Below are positions 26,903 to 35,428 of a stretch of 64,000 nucleotides of DNA, in pieces. The notes below the pieces were generated by a model. The model was not told the origin of the DNA and did not search any database. It saw only the letters and a program-made list of their open reading frames with translations. The position numbers and the translations under genes are program-made. The DNA lies in the NCBI GenBank assembly GCA_913061095.1, contig CAJXVM010000017.1, forward strand, positions 47,705-111,704. The letters run 5' to 3'. Numbering within the stretch: the first letter of the stretch is position 1; each line of letters opens with the position of its first letter. This stretch comes from an uncultured Ignavibacteria bacterium (GTDB taxonomy: Bacteria > Bacteroidota > Ignavibacteria > SZUA-365).

Positions 26903-28507
26903 ATGTCATCGACGCTTTCCATCCCGGATCTCGTTATCATTGTCGTGTACATCCTGATGGTGATCGGGATCGGAGTGTACTTCACGCGCCGTGGCAAAAC
27001 GCCGGAGGGCTACTTCCTGGCAGGGCGCAATATCGGCTGGCTCGCCATCGGCGCTTCGCTGTTCGCCACGAACATTTCCAGTGAACATCTGCTGGGACTC
27101 GCCGGCACGGGTTCCAAAACCGGTCTCGCGGTTGGCCACTTCGAATGGCTGGCCGTGCTTATTGTCCTGCTCCTCGGCTGGGTGTTCACGCCGTTCTACC
27201 TCAAGTCCGGCGTGTTCACGATGCCTGAATTCCTTGAGCGCCGCTACGGAAAAAGCGCCCGCTGGTACCTGAGCGTGATATCCATCGTCGCTTATGTGCT
27301 GACCAAGATATCCATCTCCCTGTACGCGGGCGGCATCCTGCTGAATGCCGTCGTCGGCTGGGACATGTATACCTCGGCCGTCGTGATCGTGCTGATCACC
27401 GGAATCTACACGGTGCTGGGCGGACTCAGCGCCGTCATCTACACCGACCTGGTGCAGATGTTCCTGCTCATCGCCGGCTCCATCGCCCTGACCCTGATCG
27501 GGCTCGACCGCGCGGGCGGCTGGGATGCCGTCGTGGCCGCGACCCCGCCCGACTTCTGGCACATGTTCAAGCCCATGAGTGATCCGGACTTCCCCTGGAC
27601 GGGCATCGTCTTCGGGGCACCGATTCTCGGGATCTGGTACTGGTGCACGGACCAGTACATCGTGCAGCGCGTGCTCAGCGCCCGCAATCTCGATCACGCC
27701 CAGGCCGGCACCGTGTTCGCGGGCTTCCTGAAAATTCTGCCCGTGTTCGTGCTCGTGCTGCCGGGCATCGTCGGGTACGCACTGTCCGGCGGCGAGGTCA
27801 CCGGCGACCAGAGCTTCGCCTGGATGATCACCACCCTGCTGCCGAGCGGGCTGAAGGGTCTCGTCGTGGCGGGTCTGCTGGCCGCGCTCATGTCGTCGCT
27901 GAGCGCCATGTTCAATTCCACTTCGACGTTGTTCACGATCGACATCTACCAGAAACTGCGTCCCGATGCCGATGAACGTGAAACCGTGCGCGTCGGACGG
28001 CTGGTCACGGTGATCATGGTCGCACTCGGACTGCTGTGGATTCCGTTCATCGGCCTGCTCAGCGACGAGCGCATGTATGTGTATCTGCAGAGCGTGCAGG
28101 GGTACATTTCTCCACCGATCGCCGCCGTGTTTCTCTTCGGCATTTTCTGGCGCCGGGTGAATGCGAAAGGCGCCATGGCGGCGCTGCTGACCGGGCTCGT
28201 ACTCGGTGCGCTGCGTTTCGTGCTCGAGATCAGTCACAAGCTCGAGCCGTTCGACAATGCCGTGCTTGCAGGCGCGGCATCGGTGAATTTTCTGCATGTG
28301 GCCATTCTGCTCTTCCTCGTCTGTTCCGGCGTGCTGGTCGCTGTCAGCCTCGCAACCGAGGCGCCCGACCGCGCCCGGCTGCTGCATCTCACATTCTCCG
28401 AAACACCACGGCTGAAGGTCAGAACCACGGCAATGCGGACCGCCAACAAATGGGCGTCGGTCCTGCTCGTGCTCCTGCTTCTCTATCTCTGGTGGCTGTT
28501 CCGGTGA
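26903..28507 (+). CDS. Sodium:solute symporter (SSS family, SGLT-like)
   Basis: 534 residues, 14-15 predicted membrane helices. The N-terminal segment LVIIVVYILMVIGIGVYFTR and GYFLAGRNIGWLAIGASLFA with NISSEHLLGLAGTG are typical of SGLT/SglT sodium-sugar symporters. The C-terminal half holds ALMSSLSAMFNSTSTLFTID, also usual for the family. The next gene is a GH31 alpha-glucosidase 66 nt downstream, so the likely cargo is glucose or a small glucoside released by that enzyme. This substrate is inferred from context, not from residues. Confidence 0.93.
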   Translation: MSSTLSIPDLVIIVVYILMVIGIGVYFTRRGKTPEGYFLAGRNIGWLAIGASLFATNISSEHLLGLAGTGSKTGLAVGHFEWLAVLIVLLLGWVFTPFYLKSGVFTMPEFLERRYGKSARWYLSVISIVAYVLTKISISLYAGGILLNAVVGWDMYTSAVVIVLITGIYTVLGGLSAVIYTDLVQMFLLIAGSIALTLIGLDRAGGWDAVVAATPPDFWHMFKPMSDPDFPWTGIVFGAPILGIWYWCTDQYIVQRVLSARNLDHAQAGTVFAGFLKILPVFVLVLPGIVGYALSGGEVTGDQSFAWMITTLLPSGLKGLVVAGLLAALMSSLSAMFNSTSTLFTIDIYQKLRPDADERETVRVGRLVTVIMVALGLLWIPFIGLLSDERMYVYLQSVQGYISPPIAAVFLFGIFWRRVNAKGAMAALLTGLVLGALRFVLEISHKLEPFDNAVLAGAASVNFLHVAILLFLVCSGVLVAVSLATEAPDRARLLHLTFSETPRLKVRTTAMRTANKWASVLLVLLLLYLWWLFR

Positions 28508-28573
28508 CGCCGGCGTTCCGTTCACCTGGCTGTTCGTCACGCGACGCTGTTTTGCTCATGCAATGGATCGATC

Positions 28574-31018
28574 ATGAAACACACATTCTTTCTCCTCACA
28601 TGCCTTCTCCTGCTCACAACTGACGCGGCGGCCGACCGCTACACCTTCCTGGGATCCTATGAATCCCACTCCGTCAGCGGCAGGGAGGTGACCATCATTG
28701 CGACCAACAATGTCATGCGCCTGACCCTGGCGGACACCGGCATTGTGCGCATTCTGATCGGCGAGGACGGACGCATCGAGGACATCCCGTCCTACGCCGT
28801 TGTGTATCCCGGGAATGCCCTGCTCAGCTGGGAGATTGACGACACCCCGGGCGCACTCGAGCTGACAATGCCCGGCGGCCGTGTGTCGGTGCAGAAATTC
28901 CCCCTGCGACTGCGCTTCCTCGATGAGGAAACCACGCTGATCGCCGCAGACGCTCCGTCCTTCGGACACGCATGGGACGGCAAGGAGGTGCATGTGTGGA
29001 AAGCACTGCATGAGAACGAGCGCTTCTACGGACTGGGCGAGAAGACCGGAGGACTCAACAAGCGCGGCGCGCAGTGGGTGATGTGGAATTCCGACAATCC
29101 GGGATACCGCGACGGCGAGGATCCGCTGTATGTTTCCATCCCGTTTTTCATCGGCGTGCGGGATGTCGGCGCCTATGGCATCTTCTTCGACAACAGTTAC
29201 CGTTCGGTGTTCAACATGGGCGCCGCGAGCGATCGCGTGTACTCCTTCGGCGCGGAAGACGGGGAGATGAATTACTACTTCATGTTCGGTCCCAGTATCG
29301 ACGACGTCGTCCGACGCTACACGCGGCTGACCGGGCGCATGCCGCTCCCGCCGATGTGGTCGCTAGGATATCAGCAGTGCCGCTGGAGCTATTATCCCGC
29401 ATTCGAAGTGCTGGATGTCGCGCGCAATTTCCGGCAGCGGAAGATTCCCGCCGATGTGATCTACCTCGATATCCGATACATGGATCGATACAAGGTCTTC
29501 ACCTGGGACAGCACGGGGTTTCCTGATCCAGCAGGGCTCTGCGCCGAACTCGGGAAAATGGGATTCAAGGTCGTACCGATCATCGATCCCGGCGTGAAAA
29601 TCGAGGAGGGTTACGATGTCTATGAGGAAGGGCTGCGCAGCGGCTATTTCGCACGGTACCCGGATGGCGATCCCTACCAGGGGGAGGTCTGGCCCGGCTG
29701 GTGTCACTTCCCGGATTTCACGCGGACAGGAACCCGCGACTGGTGGGGCATCCACTGCGGAGAGCTGCTGGATACGGGCGTGGACGGTTTCTGGAACGAC
29801 ATGAACGAACCGGCGGTGTGGGGACGGGAGATGCCGCTCATGGTGGAATTCGACGACGAGGGCCGCCGCTCAACCATCAAGAAAATCCACAACGTGTACG
29901 GCCATCTGATGGCGCAGGCCACCTATGAAGGCATGCGCGGCAGCCATCCCGCGAAGCGGCCGTTCATCGTCACACGGGCAGGGTTCGCGGGCACGCAGCG
30001 CTATGCGGCGATATGGACGGGCGATAACAACGCACGCTTCGATGATCTGCGACTCGCACTGCGGATGTGCGTCGGACTCGGTCTTTCCGGCGTTCCCTTT
30101 ACCGGTCCGGATGTCGGCGGCTTCATCGGCACGCCAACGGCCGAACTGTATACCCGCTGGATACAGGCCGGCGTATTCACACCGTTTTTCCGAACGCATA
30201 CGCATATCAACACACCAGATCAGGAACCGTGGTCCTTCGGGGAATGGACCGAAGACATTGTCCGCAACTATATCGGGATGCGATACGAATTGCTGCCGTA
30301 CATCTACAATGAGATGCGCCGCGCTTCCCGGGACGGGACGCCGTTCATGCGTCCCCTGTTTTATGACTTCCACGACGATCCGGAGACATTCAGCAGCCGC
30401 TGGGAACACCAGTTCCTGGCGGGATCACAGATCCTCGTCGCACCCGTCGTGCACGAAGGCAAACAACTGAAGGAAGTCTACCTGCCGCCAGGACGATGGG
30501 TTGATCCGTGGAACGGGGAGAGTCACGACGGTGGGAACAGCATCATCGTCAAGGCGCCGCTTGAACGCCTGCCGTATTTTTACCGCGGTGGCGCGATCGT
30601 TCCGCGCCGGGAAGTGCAGCAGCACAGCGGCGAGAGACCGCTGACCGAACTGATTCTGGATGTCGTGCCCGGCGACGAAAGCAGCTACACGCTGTATCTC
30701 GACGCGGGAGAAGGCTTCTCGCATCTGACAGGTGATTTCGATGAAATCCGATTCAGTATGCGCAACGACGGCACGACGTGGATCATCGAAACGCAGAGCA
30801 GTGACGGACGATGGGCACGCGCGCTGCGGAGCATCCGTTTCCGCATCATCGGTTCGGGAATCATGCCGCGTGGTATTCGCATCAACGACGAGTCGCTGCT
30901 GTTCGAGACCGACGCGGAGCGCGAGCGCGCACGGGTGATGCAGGATGAAAACAACAGGCGGTTCGAAATCAGTCTCCCGTTCCGCACAGGTCATCGGGAG
31001 TACCGGTTCGAGTACTGA
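28574..31018 (+). CDS. Exported GH31 family alpha-glucosidase
   Basis: 814 residues with a Sec signal peptide (MKHTFFLLTCLLLLTTDAAA). The N-terminal beta domain runs to about residue 250 and the barrel carries FWNDMNEPAVWG with the nucleophile at Asp409. Later conserved blocks are WTGDNNARFDDLRLALRMCV, SGVPFTGPDVGGFIGTP and PFFRTHTHINT, followed by C-terminal beta domains. The enzyme removes alpha-linked glucose from non-reducing ends. It lies after the sugar symporter, so the two probably work together: hydrolysis outside the inner membrane and uptake through the symporter. Confidence 0.95.
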   Translation: MKHTFFLLTCLLLLTTDAAADRYTFLGSYESHSVSGREVTIIATNNVMRLTLADTGIVRILIGEDGRIEDIPSYAVVYPGNALLSWEIDDTPGALELTMPGGRVSVQKFPLRLRFLDEETTLIAADAPSFGHAWDGKEVHVWKALHENERFYGLGEKTGGLNKRGAQWVMWNSDNPGYRDGEDPLYVSIPFFIGVRDVGAYGIFFDNSYRSVFNMGAASDRVYSFGAEDGEMNYYFMFGPSIDDVVRRYTRLTGRMPLPPMWSLGYQQCRWSYYPAFEVLDVARNFRQRKIPADVIYLDIRYMDRYKVFTWDSTGFPDPAGLCAELGKMGFKVVPIIDPGVKIEEGYDVYEEGLRSGYFARYPDGDPYQGEVWPGWCHFPDFTRTGTRDWWGIHCGELLDTGVDGFWNDMNEPAVWGREMPLMVEFDDEGRRSTIKKIHNVYGHLMAQATYEGMRGSHPAKRPFIVTRAGFAGTQRYAAIWTGDNNARFDDLRLALRMCVGLGLSGVPFTGPDVGGFIGTPTAELYTRWIQAGVFTPFFRTHTHINTPDQEPWSFGEWTEDIVRNYIGMRYELLPYIYNEMRRASRDGTPFMRPLFYDFHDDPETFSSRWEHQFLAGSQILVAPVVHEGKQLKEVYLPPGRWVDPWNGESHDGGNSIIVKAPLERLPYFYRGGAIVPRREVQQHSGERPLTELILDVVPGDESSYTLYLDAGEGFSHLTGDFDEIRFSMRNDGTTWIIETQSSDGRWARALRSIRFRIIGSGIMPRGIRINDESLLFETDAERERARVMQDENNRRFEISLPFRTGHREYRFEY

Positions 31019-31066
31019 TTCCCATGACGCCTGCGATCCGTCGATACGATGACACAGCCGGTCCGT

Positions 31067-31094
31067 TTGTACCGGAGCGTAAACTCCCTATTTT
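31067..31094 (+). promoter_or_regulatory. Candidate promoter for the porin gene
   Basis: TTGTAC, a 16-nt spacer and TATTTT, about 31 nt before ATG 31126. The placement favours a porin start downstream of this site. Confidence 0.35.
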
Positions 31095-31125
31095 GCTCCT
31101 GTTCGTTCATATGCAGGCCAGATCC

Positions 31126-32178
31126 ATGCGTTTTCCCATACTGTTCCCTCTCACATCACTGAATGTGCGCCCTCTCCCGCTGCTGGCGGGCGTGTATCTC
31201 CTTTTTCTGTTTCACATGCCTCTCCGGGCGCAGGATGTCGATTTTTCCGGATTCGGCGCTACGGGTGTGCGCCTGTATGACCGCAATCCGCTCGTGGAAT
31301 TCAATCAGGAGTTCTATTACGAAGGGAAATTCCAGGCGGATATCGACCTGGGCAAGGACATCGAAGCCCAGCTCGATTTCCGCGGGAAGTCCGATGAACG
31401 CGCGGTGGTTCTGCGCGAATTCTCGGTGAAATTCGAGTACATGGATTACGCACGAATCAAAGTAGGCAATGTCAGAAAGCCCTACAGCATCGAGGGACTG
31501 GTCGACCGGGACGAATACATTTCCGTATTCGACAGTTATATCCACCGACGCAACGGGGAGCTGGGATATGCCGGCCGGAATGTCGGCATCATGGTGTACC
31601 ACAACTACAACCCGGAAAAGCGTCCGGACATGCCGTGGACGTACGCGGTGGGCGTGTTCAAAAACCACTCCTACGTCACCAGCGCCTATGCCCGCGGACG
31701 CTATCACATGGATCCGTGGTTCGTTTCGCTCGGCTATGCCGTACTCTCGCGCAGTCACGATGACGCCATCACAACGCATGGGCTGTCGGCCGATGCGGGA
31801 TTCCGAACAGAGCGCTTCGAGACAAGTCTCGAGCTTTTCGCAGCGCAGGATCCGGAAGAGGGGATTCGCCGCCGCCTGCTCGGACTCAGTGACCGCGTGC
31901 TGTCGACAGGCGTGAAATCTCTGACCGCCGTGCGGCTCCCCGTGGACGGGGACGTCGTCAAGCTCATTGAGCCATTCCTGCTCGTGGCGTGGTACGCGCC
32001 TGATTCCGATGCAACCGAGTACCATACGGTGGAGATCATGCCGGGCATGAATATTTTCGTGGATGACGACGTACGGCTGCGCCTGACGGCCGACGGACTG
32101 CTGACAAAGGACCGCTTCTCAGACGATTACAGCACGCACGGTTCCGTGTTCGCCACAGAAATTTTCATCAGGTTTTGA
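31126..32178 (+). CDS. Outer-membrane porin (OprP-like)
   Basis: 350 residues from ATG 31126 (ATG 31111 adds five). A signal peptide ends at about HMPLRAQ. The mature part is a beta-barrel with alternating strands: FYYEGKFQADIDLGKDIEAQ, VVLREFSVKFEYMDYARIKVG and a terminal FATEIFIRF with a C-terminal aromatic, the usual signal for outer-membrane insertion. VRKPYSIEGL followed by an RNVG motif resembles the phosphate-selective porin family (OprP/OprO), though ion selectivity cannot be read from sequence. It overlaps the next gene by 1 nt. Confidence 0.8.
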   Translation: MRFPILFPLTSLNVRPLPLLAGVYLLFLFHMPLRAQDVDFSGFGATGVRLYDRNPLVEFNQEFYYEGKFQADIDLGKDIEAQLDFRGKSDERAVVLREFSVKFEYMDYARIKVGNVRKPYSIEGLVDRDEYISVFDSYIHRRNGELGYAGRNVGIMVYHNYNPEKRPDMPWTYAVGVFKNHSYVTSAYARGRYHMDPWFVSLGYAVLSRSHDDAITTHGLSADAGFRTERFETSLELFAAQDPEEGIRRRLLGLSDRVLSTGVKSLTAVRLPVDGDVVKLIEPFLLVAWYAPDSDATEYHTVEIMPGMNIFVDDDVRLRLTADGLLTKDRFSDDYSTHGSVFATEIFIRF

Positions 32179-33371
32179 TGCGCCGGTTTTCACTCATACT
32201 GCTGACGACATGCTGGAAATGGCTGTGCGCCGACCGCCGGCGCATATTCCTGCCTCAGCTGCTGGTCCTGCTGCTGTTTTCCGCCTGCGACCCCGGCAAC
32301 GATCCCCGGCCCGGAGATGAAATCACGGACATACCCGTACTCGACAGCCATATCCCTTCGGACCGCTATGCAGAACTGCTGAGCAACCGCTGGAGCGACG
32401 AGGAGGCAGGTATTGAGATCTTTCTCGGAAACCGGCGGCTGCGCGGGACGGTGGAGCCGCAGGGTGCCGGTTCACGGTTTCATTCGCGCTGGTCATTCAA
32501 GCTGGAACTGCGCGACGGGACGTATCTGAACGAACTGCAGGTTTCCAATCTCAGTTCGCAGATCTTCGACGACAGTCGACTGCGCACCGTGCTCGCCGCC
32601 ACTGTTTTCGGAGAGCTCGGGTTTCCCACGTTTGATTATCACCCCGTTTTCCTGCGCATCAACGACCGCAATCTTGGCCTGTATCTGCAGATCGAACGCT
32701 TCGAGCAAAACTGGTTCGACCGTCGCGGCGCCCCAGTGCATGAGCTTATCAAGGCAGGATTCGGCGCACGCTTTACATACCGGGGCGGAAATCATCTGCA
32801 GAAATACTTCGAAAAGGAAATCCCGGACAATGAGAATCTGAACAATTTCGGAGATTTCATCCACGCGCTGGACCGGGCATCGCCGGAGACACTGTTCGAG
32901 CTGGTCTCACCGCATCTCGATATCCCGCAGTACCTGCGCTATCACGCCGCGGCGTCAATTCTCAATCACGTCGACGGATTTACGAACAATCTGCTGTTTT
33001 ACCGTCCCGAAGCAGACGCCCCCTACACCGTCATTCCCTGGGATTTCGACAAAGTCATGTACGAGGAATACGATATCGGACTGGTTGGCGGGAATGATAT
33101 CATCCAGGCGCTCCTGCAGAATGACAGCTGCGTCAGCATGTACAGGCGTGAACTGCATCGCATCGTCGACAGTGTGTTCGTCCCTTCGCGTCTGTTTCCC
33201 GTGCTCGATGCATTTACATCACGGATCGCGACCGCCCATGCACTCGATCCGGATCTCGGTCTTTCCGGGGTGCATTTATCCGTTGAATCTGAACGTCTCA
33301 AGGCGGATATTATTGCACGACGTGAATTTTTCCGTGCAAACATTGATTCGCTCACCCGCTTTCCGCGATAA
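32178..33371 (+). CDS. CotH-kinase family lipoprotein
   Basis: 397 residues. The start is ATG 32178, sharing its A with the porin stop (TGATG); a longer reading starts with TTG 32175. A hydrophobic stretch (FLPQLLVLLLFSAC) ends at Cys of a probable lipobox. The mature part has RGTVEPQGAGSRFHSRWSFK, a GLYLQIERFEQNWF block and YTVIPWDFDKVMY. IPWDFDK is the CotH metal/nucleotide-binding motif. CotH proteins are kinase-fold enzymes that phosphorylate secreted proteins (spore coat proteins in Bacillus). This one is probably on the periplasmic or outer surface. The partner proteins are unknown; a porin and PAP2 genes surround it. Confidence 0.87.
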   Translation: MRRFSLILLTTCWKWLCADRRRIFLPQLLVLLLFSACDPGNDPRPGDEITDIPVLDSHIPSDRYAELLSNRWSDEEAGIEIFLGNRRLRGTVEPQGAGSRFHSRWSFKLELRDGTYLNELQVSNLSSQIFDDSRLRTVLAATVFGELGFPTFDYHPVFLRINDRNLGLYLQIERFEQNWFDRRGAPVHELIKAGFGARFTYRGGNHLQKYFEKEIPDNENLNNFGDFIHALDRASPETLFELVSPHLDIPQYLRYHAAASILNHVDGFTNNLLFYRPEADAPYTVIPWDFDKVMYEEYDIGLVGGNDIIQALLQNDSCVSMYRRELHRIVDSVFVPSRLFPVLDAFTSRIATAHALDPDLGLSGVHLSVESERLKADIIARREFFRANIDSLTRFPR

Positions 33372-33383
33372 CGAAATATTCAA

Positions 33384-34262
33384 TTGAACCCGAGATCATT
33401 TCAACTATCCGCTGCCACCGGCAGCTTCCTCGCTCTTCTCCTGCTCTTCCCGACAGTGCAGCCCCTCGCGCATGCGCAGTATGAAGCGCATCCATCGGGC
33501 ATCGAACGGCTGACCGAGGGTTTCACGGCCGCTGCCGATGACGCGCTCGCGTGGTATGATGGTCCGATCTACCTCGTATACCTCGTGAACGTGTACGACA
33601 TCGTTCCACAGGATGCGAAGCCGATCGTGATCGGCCCATCCGATGCGGAACGCGCGCTGGCGCGCGGGATCGGTGTGCCGGGGGCATCCTCGCCGGGGAG
33701 TCTCGAACCGTTCACCATACCGCATCTGCTGATCGCCTCGCGCATGCTCTATACCGCCGGCCGCACCATCCTCGATGACCGCCATGATCCGCAACCCGGT
33801 TTCCACCAGGCGCTGGGATTTTACAAGGCGCTGGTGTACACGCAGGTCACAACACAGTTTGCGAAAAACCTCGTCCATCGTGAGCGTCCCGATAAAAGTG
33901 ACAGCAAGAGTTTTTTCAGCGGACACACATCCACAACGTTCGCGATGTCTTCCTACCTGCAGCGGGAGCTTGATGATGCCATCTTCGAATGGGATGCTCT
34001 GCGCCGAGCGCCAGTTCTCCGGAACATTCTGCGCGCAGGATCAGCCGCGGCACTCTACGGCTGGGCCGGATATGTCGGATACAGCCGCATGCGCGATCAG
34101 CGACACTATCTCACCGATGTCATCGTCGGTGCTGCGATCGGCTCGCTGATCGGTCATTTCGTGTACGGACAGGTGAACCAGGCGGGCACGACCGCATTTC
34201 CCGGACTGGGCATTGCCCCCGGTGAGGACGGACCGCTGTTGTCTCTTCGGATGCAATTCTGA
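33384..34262 (+). CDS. Secreted PAP2-family phosphatase (first of two paralogues)
   Basis: 292 residues beginning with TTG 33384; the N-terminus FQLSAATGSFLALLLLFPTV and AHAQ is a good signal peptide, and no ATG exists in frame before residue 114, so the TTG start is likely. PAP2 motifs: KNLVHRERP (K-x6-RP), FSGHTSTTFA (SGH) and SRMRDQRHYLTDVIVGA (SRxxxxxHxxxD). These are the three acid-phosphatase signatures. Members remove phosphate from lipids or polyprenyl pyrophosphate. Here there is no obvious set of membrane helices beyond the signal, so it may be soluble or weakly attached. Starts 12 nt after the CotH stop. Confidence 0.9.
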   Translation: MNPRSFQLSAATGSFLALLLLFPTVQPLAHAQYEAHPSGIERLTEGFTAAADDALAWYDGPIYLVYLVNVYDIVPQDAKPIVIGPSDAERALARGIGVPGASSPGSLEPFTIPHLLIASRMLYTAGRTILDDRHDPQPGFHQALGFYKALVYTQVTTQFAKNLVHRERPDKSDSKSFFSGHTSTTFAMSSYLQRELDDAIFEWDALRRAPVLRNILRAGSAAALYGWAGYVGYSRMRDQRHYLTDVIVGAAIGSLIGHFVYGQVNQAGTTAFPGLGIAPGEDGPLLSLRMQF

Positions 34263-34305
34263 TCCGTCCGTTCCACACGGCTTCCTCCCTCGCCGGGCTC
34301 ATTCC

Positions 34306-34357
34306 CTTGTATTACTGCAGCATCTTGTATTACCGCAGCATCCAACCACTGTAGCAT
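34306..34357 (+). repeat. 18-bp tandem repeat
   Basis: Two 18-bp copies of CTTGTATTACYGCAGCAT lie head to tail (34306-34323 and 34324-34341), differing at one base, with a degenerate third copy ending TGTAGCAT (to 34357). They are in the 265-nt gap between the two PAP2 genes. No further structure is visible in that gap apart from these units. Confidence 0.7.
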
Positions 34358-34527
34358 CCAACCCGGAATGTGCATTCCGCTTCATGCACCCGCACTTTTT
34401 CCCTTTCCTTCCGATACCATGTTTCGTAGATTTCCCGCAACCAGAAGACCGCTTCCTCTCTCAGGTGCCCGCACCCGCATTTCAACTGATCGCGCACAGC
34501 TGCGTCACATTCAATCGACAGGGCTTC

Positions 34528-35373
34528 ATGCGTCTGCTCACCATCGTTTTCATCTTCCTGCTGCTTCCGGCTTCGGTTGTCGCACAGGAGCGTTCCGACG
34601 GGACATCATGGCCGGAGCGCATCGGCGGTGACGCAGCAGACGGACTGCTGGCGGTCGCCGAATGGTATGACGCTCCCGTGACATTGCTGTATCTGGCACG
34701 CAACTACTACAAGGCGGACAATCCTTCCACAAAGCTTGTCTCCCTGCCGCCCGCCGCCTTCGAACGCACTATTGCCGAGGCGTTGGGTACACCGGGAAAC
34801 TCCGCGGGAAGCCTTGACACGTGGATTCTTCCCACCGCGGTCTTCGGATCTCATCTGCTGTACGCGGCGACCCGGAACATCACCGGGGATGCCGACATGC
34901 GCGGTGTGTATGCGCGCGCATTCGCCTTTTACAAGGTGCTGATGTACAATCACATCGCTACAGAACTCATCAAGAATACGGTCCGGCGAACGCGCCCCGA
35001 TAATTCCGACACAAAAAGTTTCTTCAGCGGGCACACCTCCACGAATTTCGTGACCTGCGCCTTCCTGTATCGTGAGGCTGCTGATGCGATCGACCACTGG
35101 CAGGCGTTGGAATCCTCGCCGCTGCTTTCCGCGACGCTGAAAGCGAGCGCCTTCGGCGCGTTGTACGGCTGGGCGGGATATGTGGGATACAGCCGTATGG
35201 CGGACAGCAAACACTACCTGACGGATGTGCTGGTCGGCGCCGCCGCCGGAATATTGATCGGGAATCTGATCTATGACCGCTATTTCAGTGGGGATGACAT
35301 GACTTCCCTGCCGGCTTTCGGAGCCGGTGTCATTGATGGTACTCCCGTCCTTTCCTTCTCTGTCGATTTCTGA
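34528..35373 (+). CDS. Secreted PAP2-family phosphatase (second paralogue)
   Basis: 281 residues from ATG 34528 (AGGG upstream); the reading runs back to 34213 but only this start gives a clean signal peptide (MRLLTIVFIFLLLPASVVAQ). PAP2 motifs match the first copy closely: KNTVRRTRP, FSGHTSTNFV and SRMADSKHYLTDVLVGAAAG. The two genes are tandem duplicates. The first is separated by 265 nt that include an 18-bp repeat. The role as lipid phosphatase is likely, the substrate unknown. It converges with the LamG gene, 55 nt away. Confidence 0.92.
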   Translation: MRLLTIVFIFLLLPASVVAQERSDGTSWPERIGGDAADGLLAVAEWYDAPVTLLYLARNYYKADNPSTKLVSLPPAAFERTIAEALGTPGNSAGSLDTWILPTAVFGSHLLYAATRNITGDADMRGVYARAFAFYKVLMYNHIATELIKNTVRRTRPDNSDTKSFFSGHTSTNFVTCAFLYREAADAIDHWQALESSPLLSATLKASAFGALYGWAGYVGYSRMADSKHYLTDVLVGAAAGILIGNLIYDRYFSGDDMTSLPAFGAGVIDGTPVLSFSVDF

Positions 35374-35428
35374 TCCAGATGATCGGCGCAGCAGCGACAC
35401 ACGCCTGATTTCATCCTCCCCTCCTGAT

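Noticed and set aside
26906..28540. A 544-codon minus-strand open frame
   Set aside because: Opposite the SSS symporter; its sequence is rich in H, E, Q and D as expected from antisense of a membrane gene.
32175..32177. TTG start for the CotH gene
   Set aside because: The ATG at 32178 follows at once and forms the usual TGATG overlap with the porin stop.
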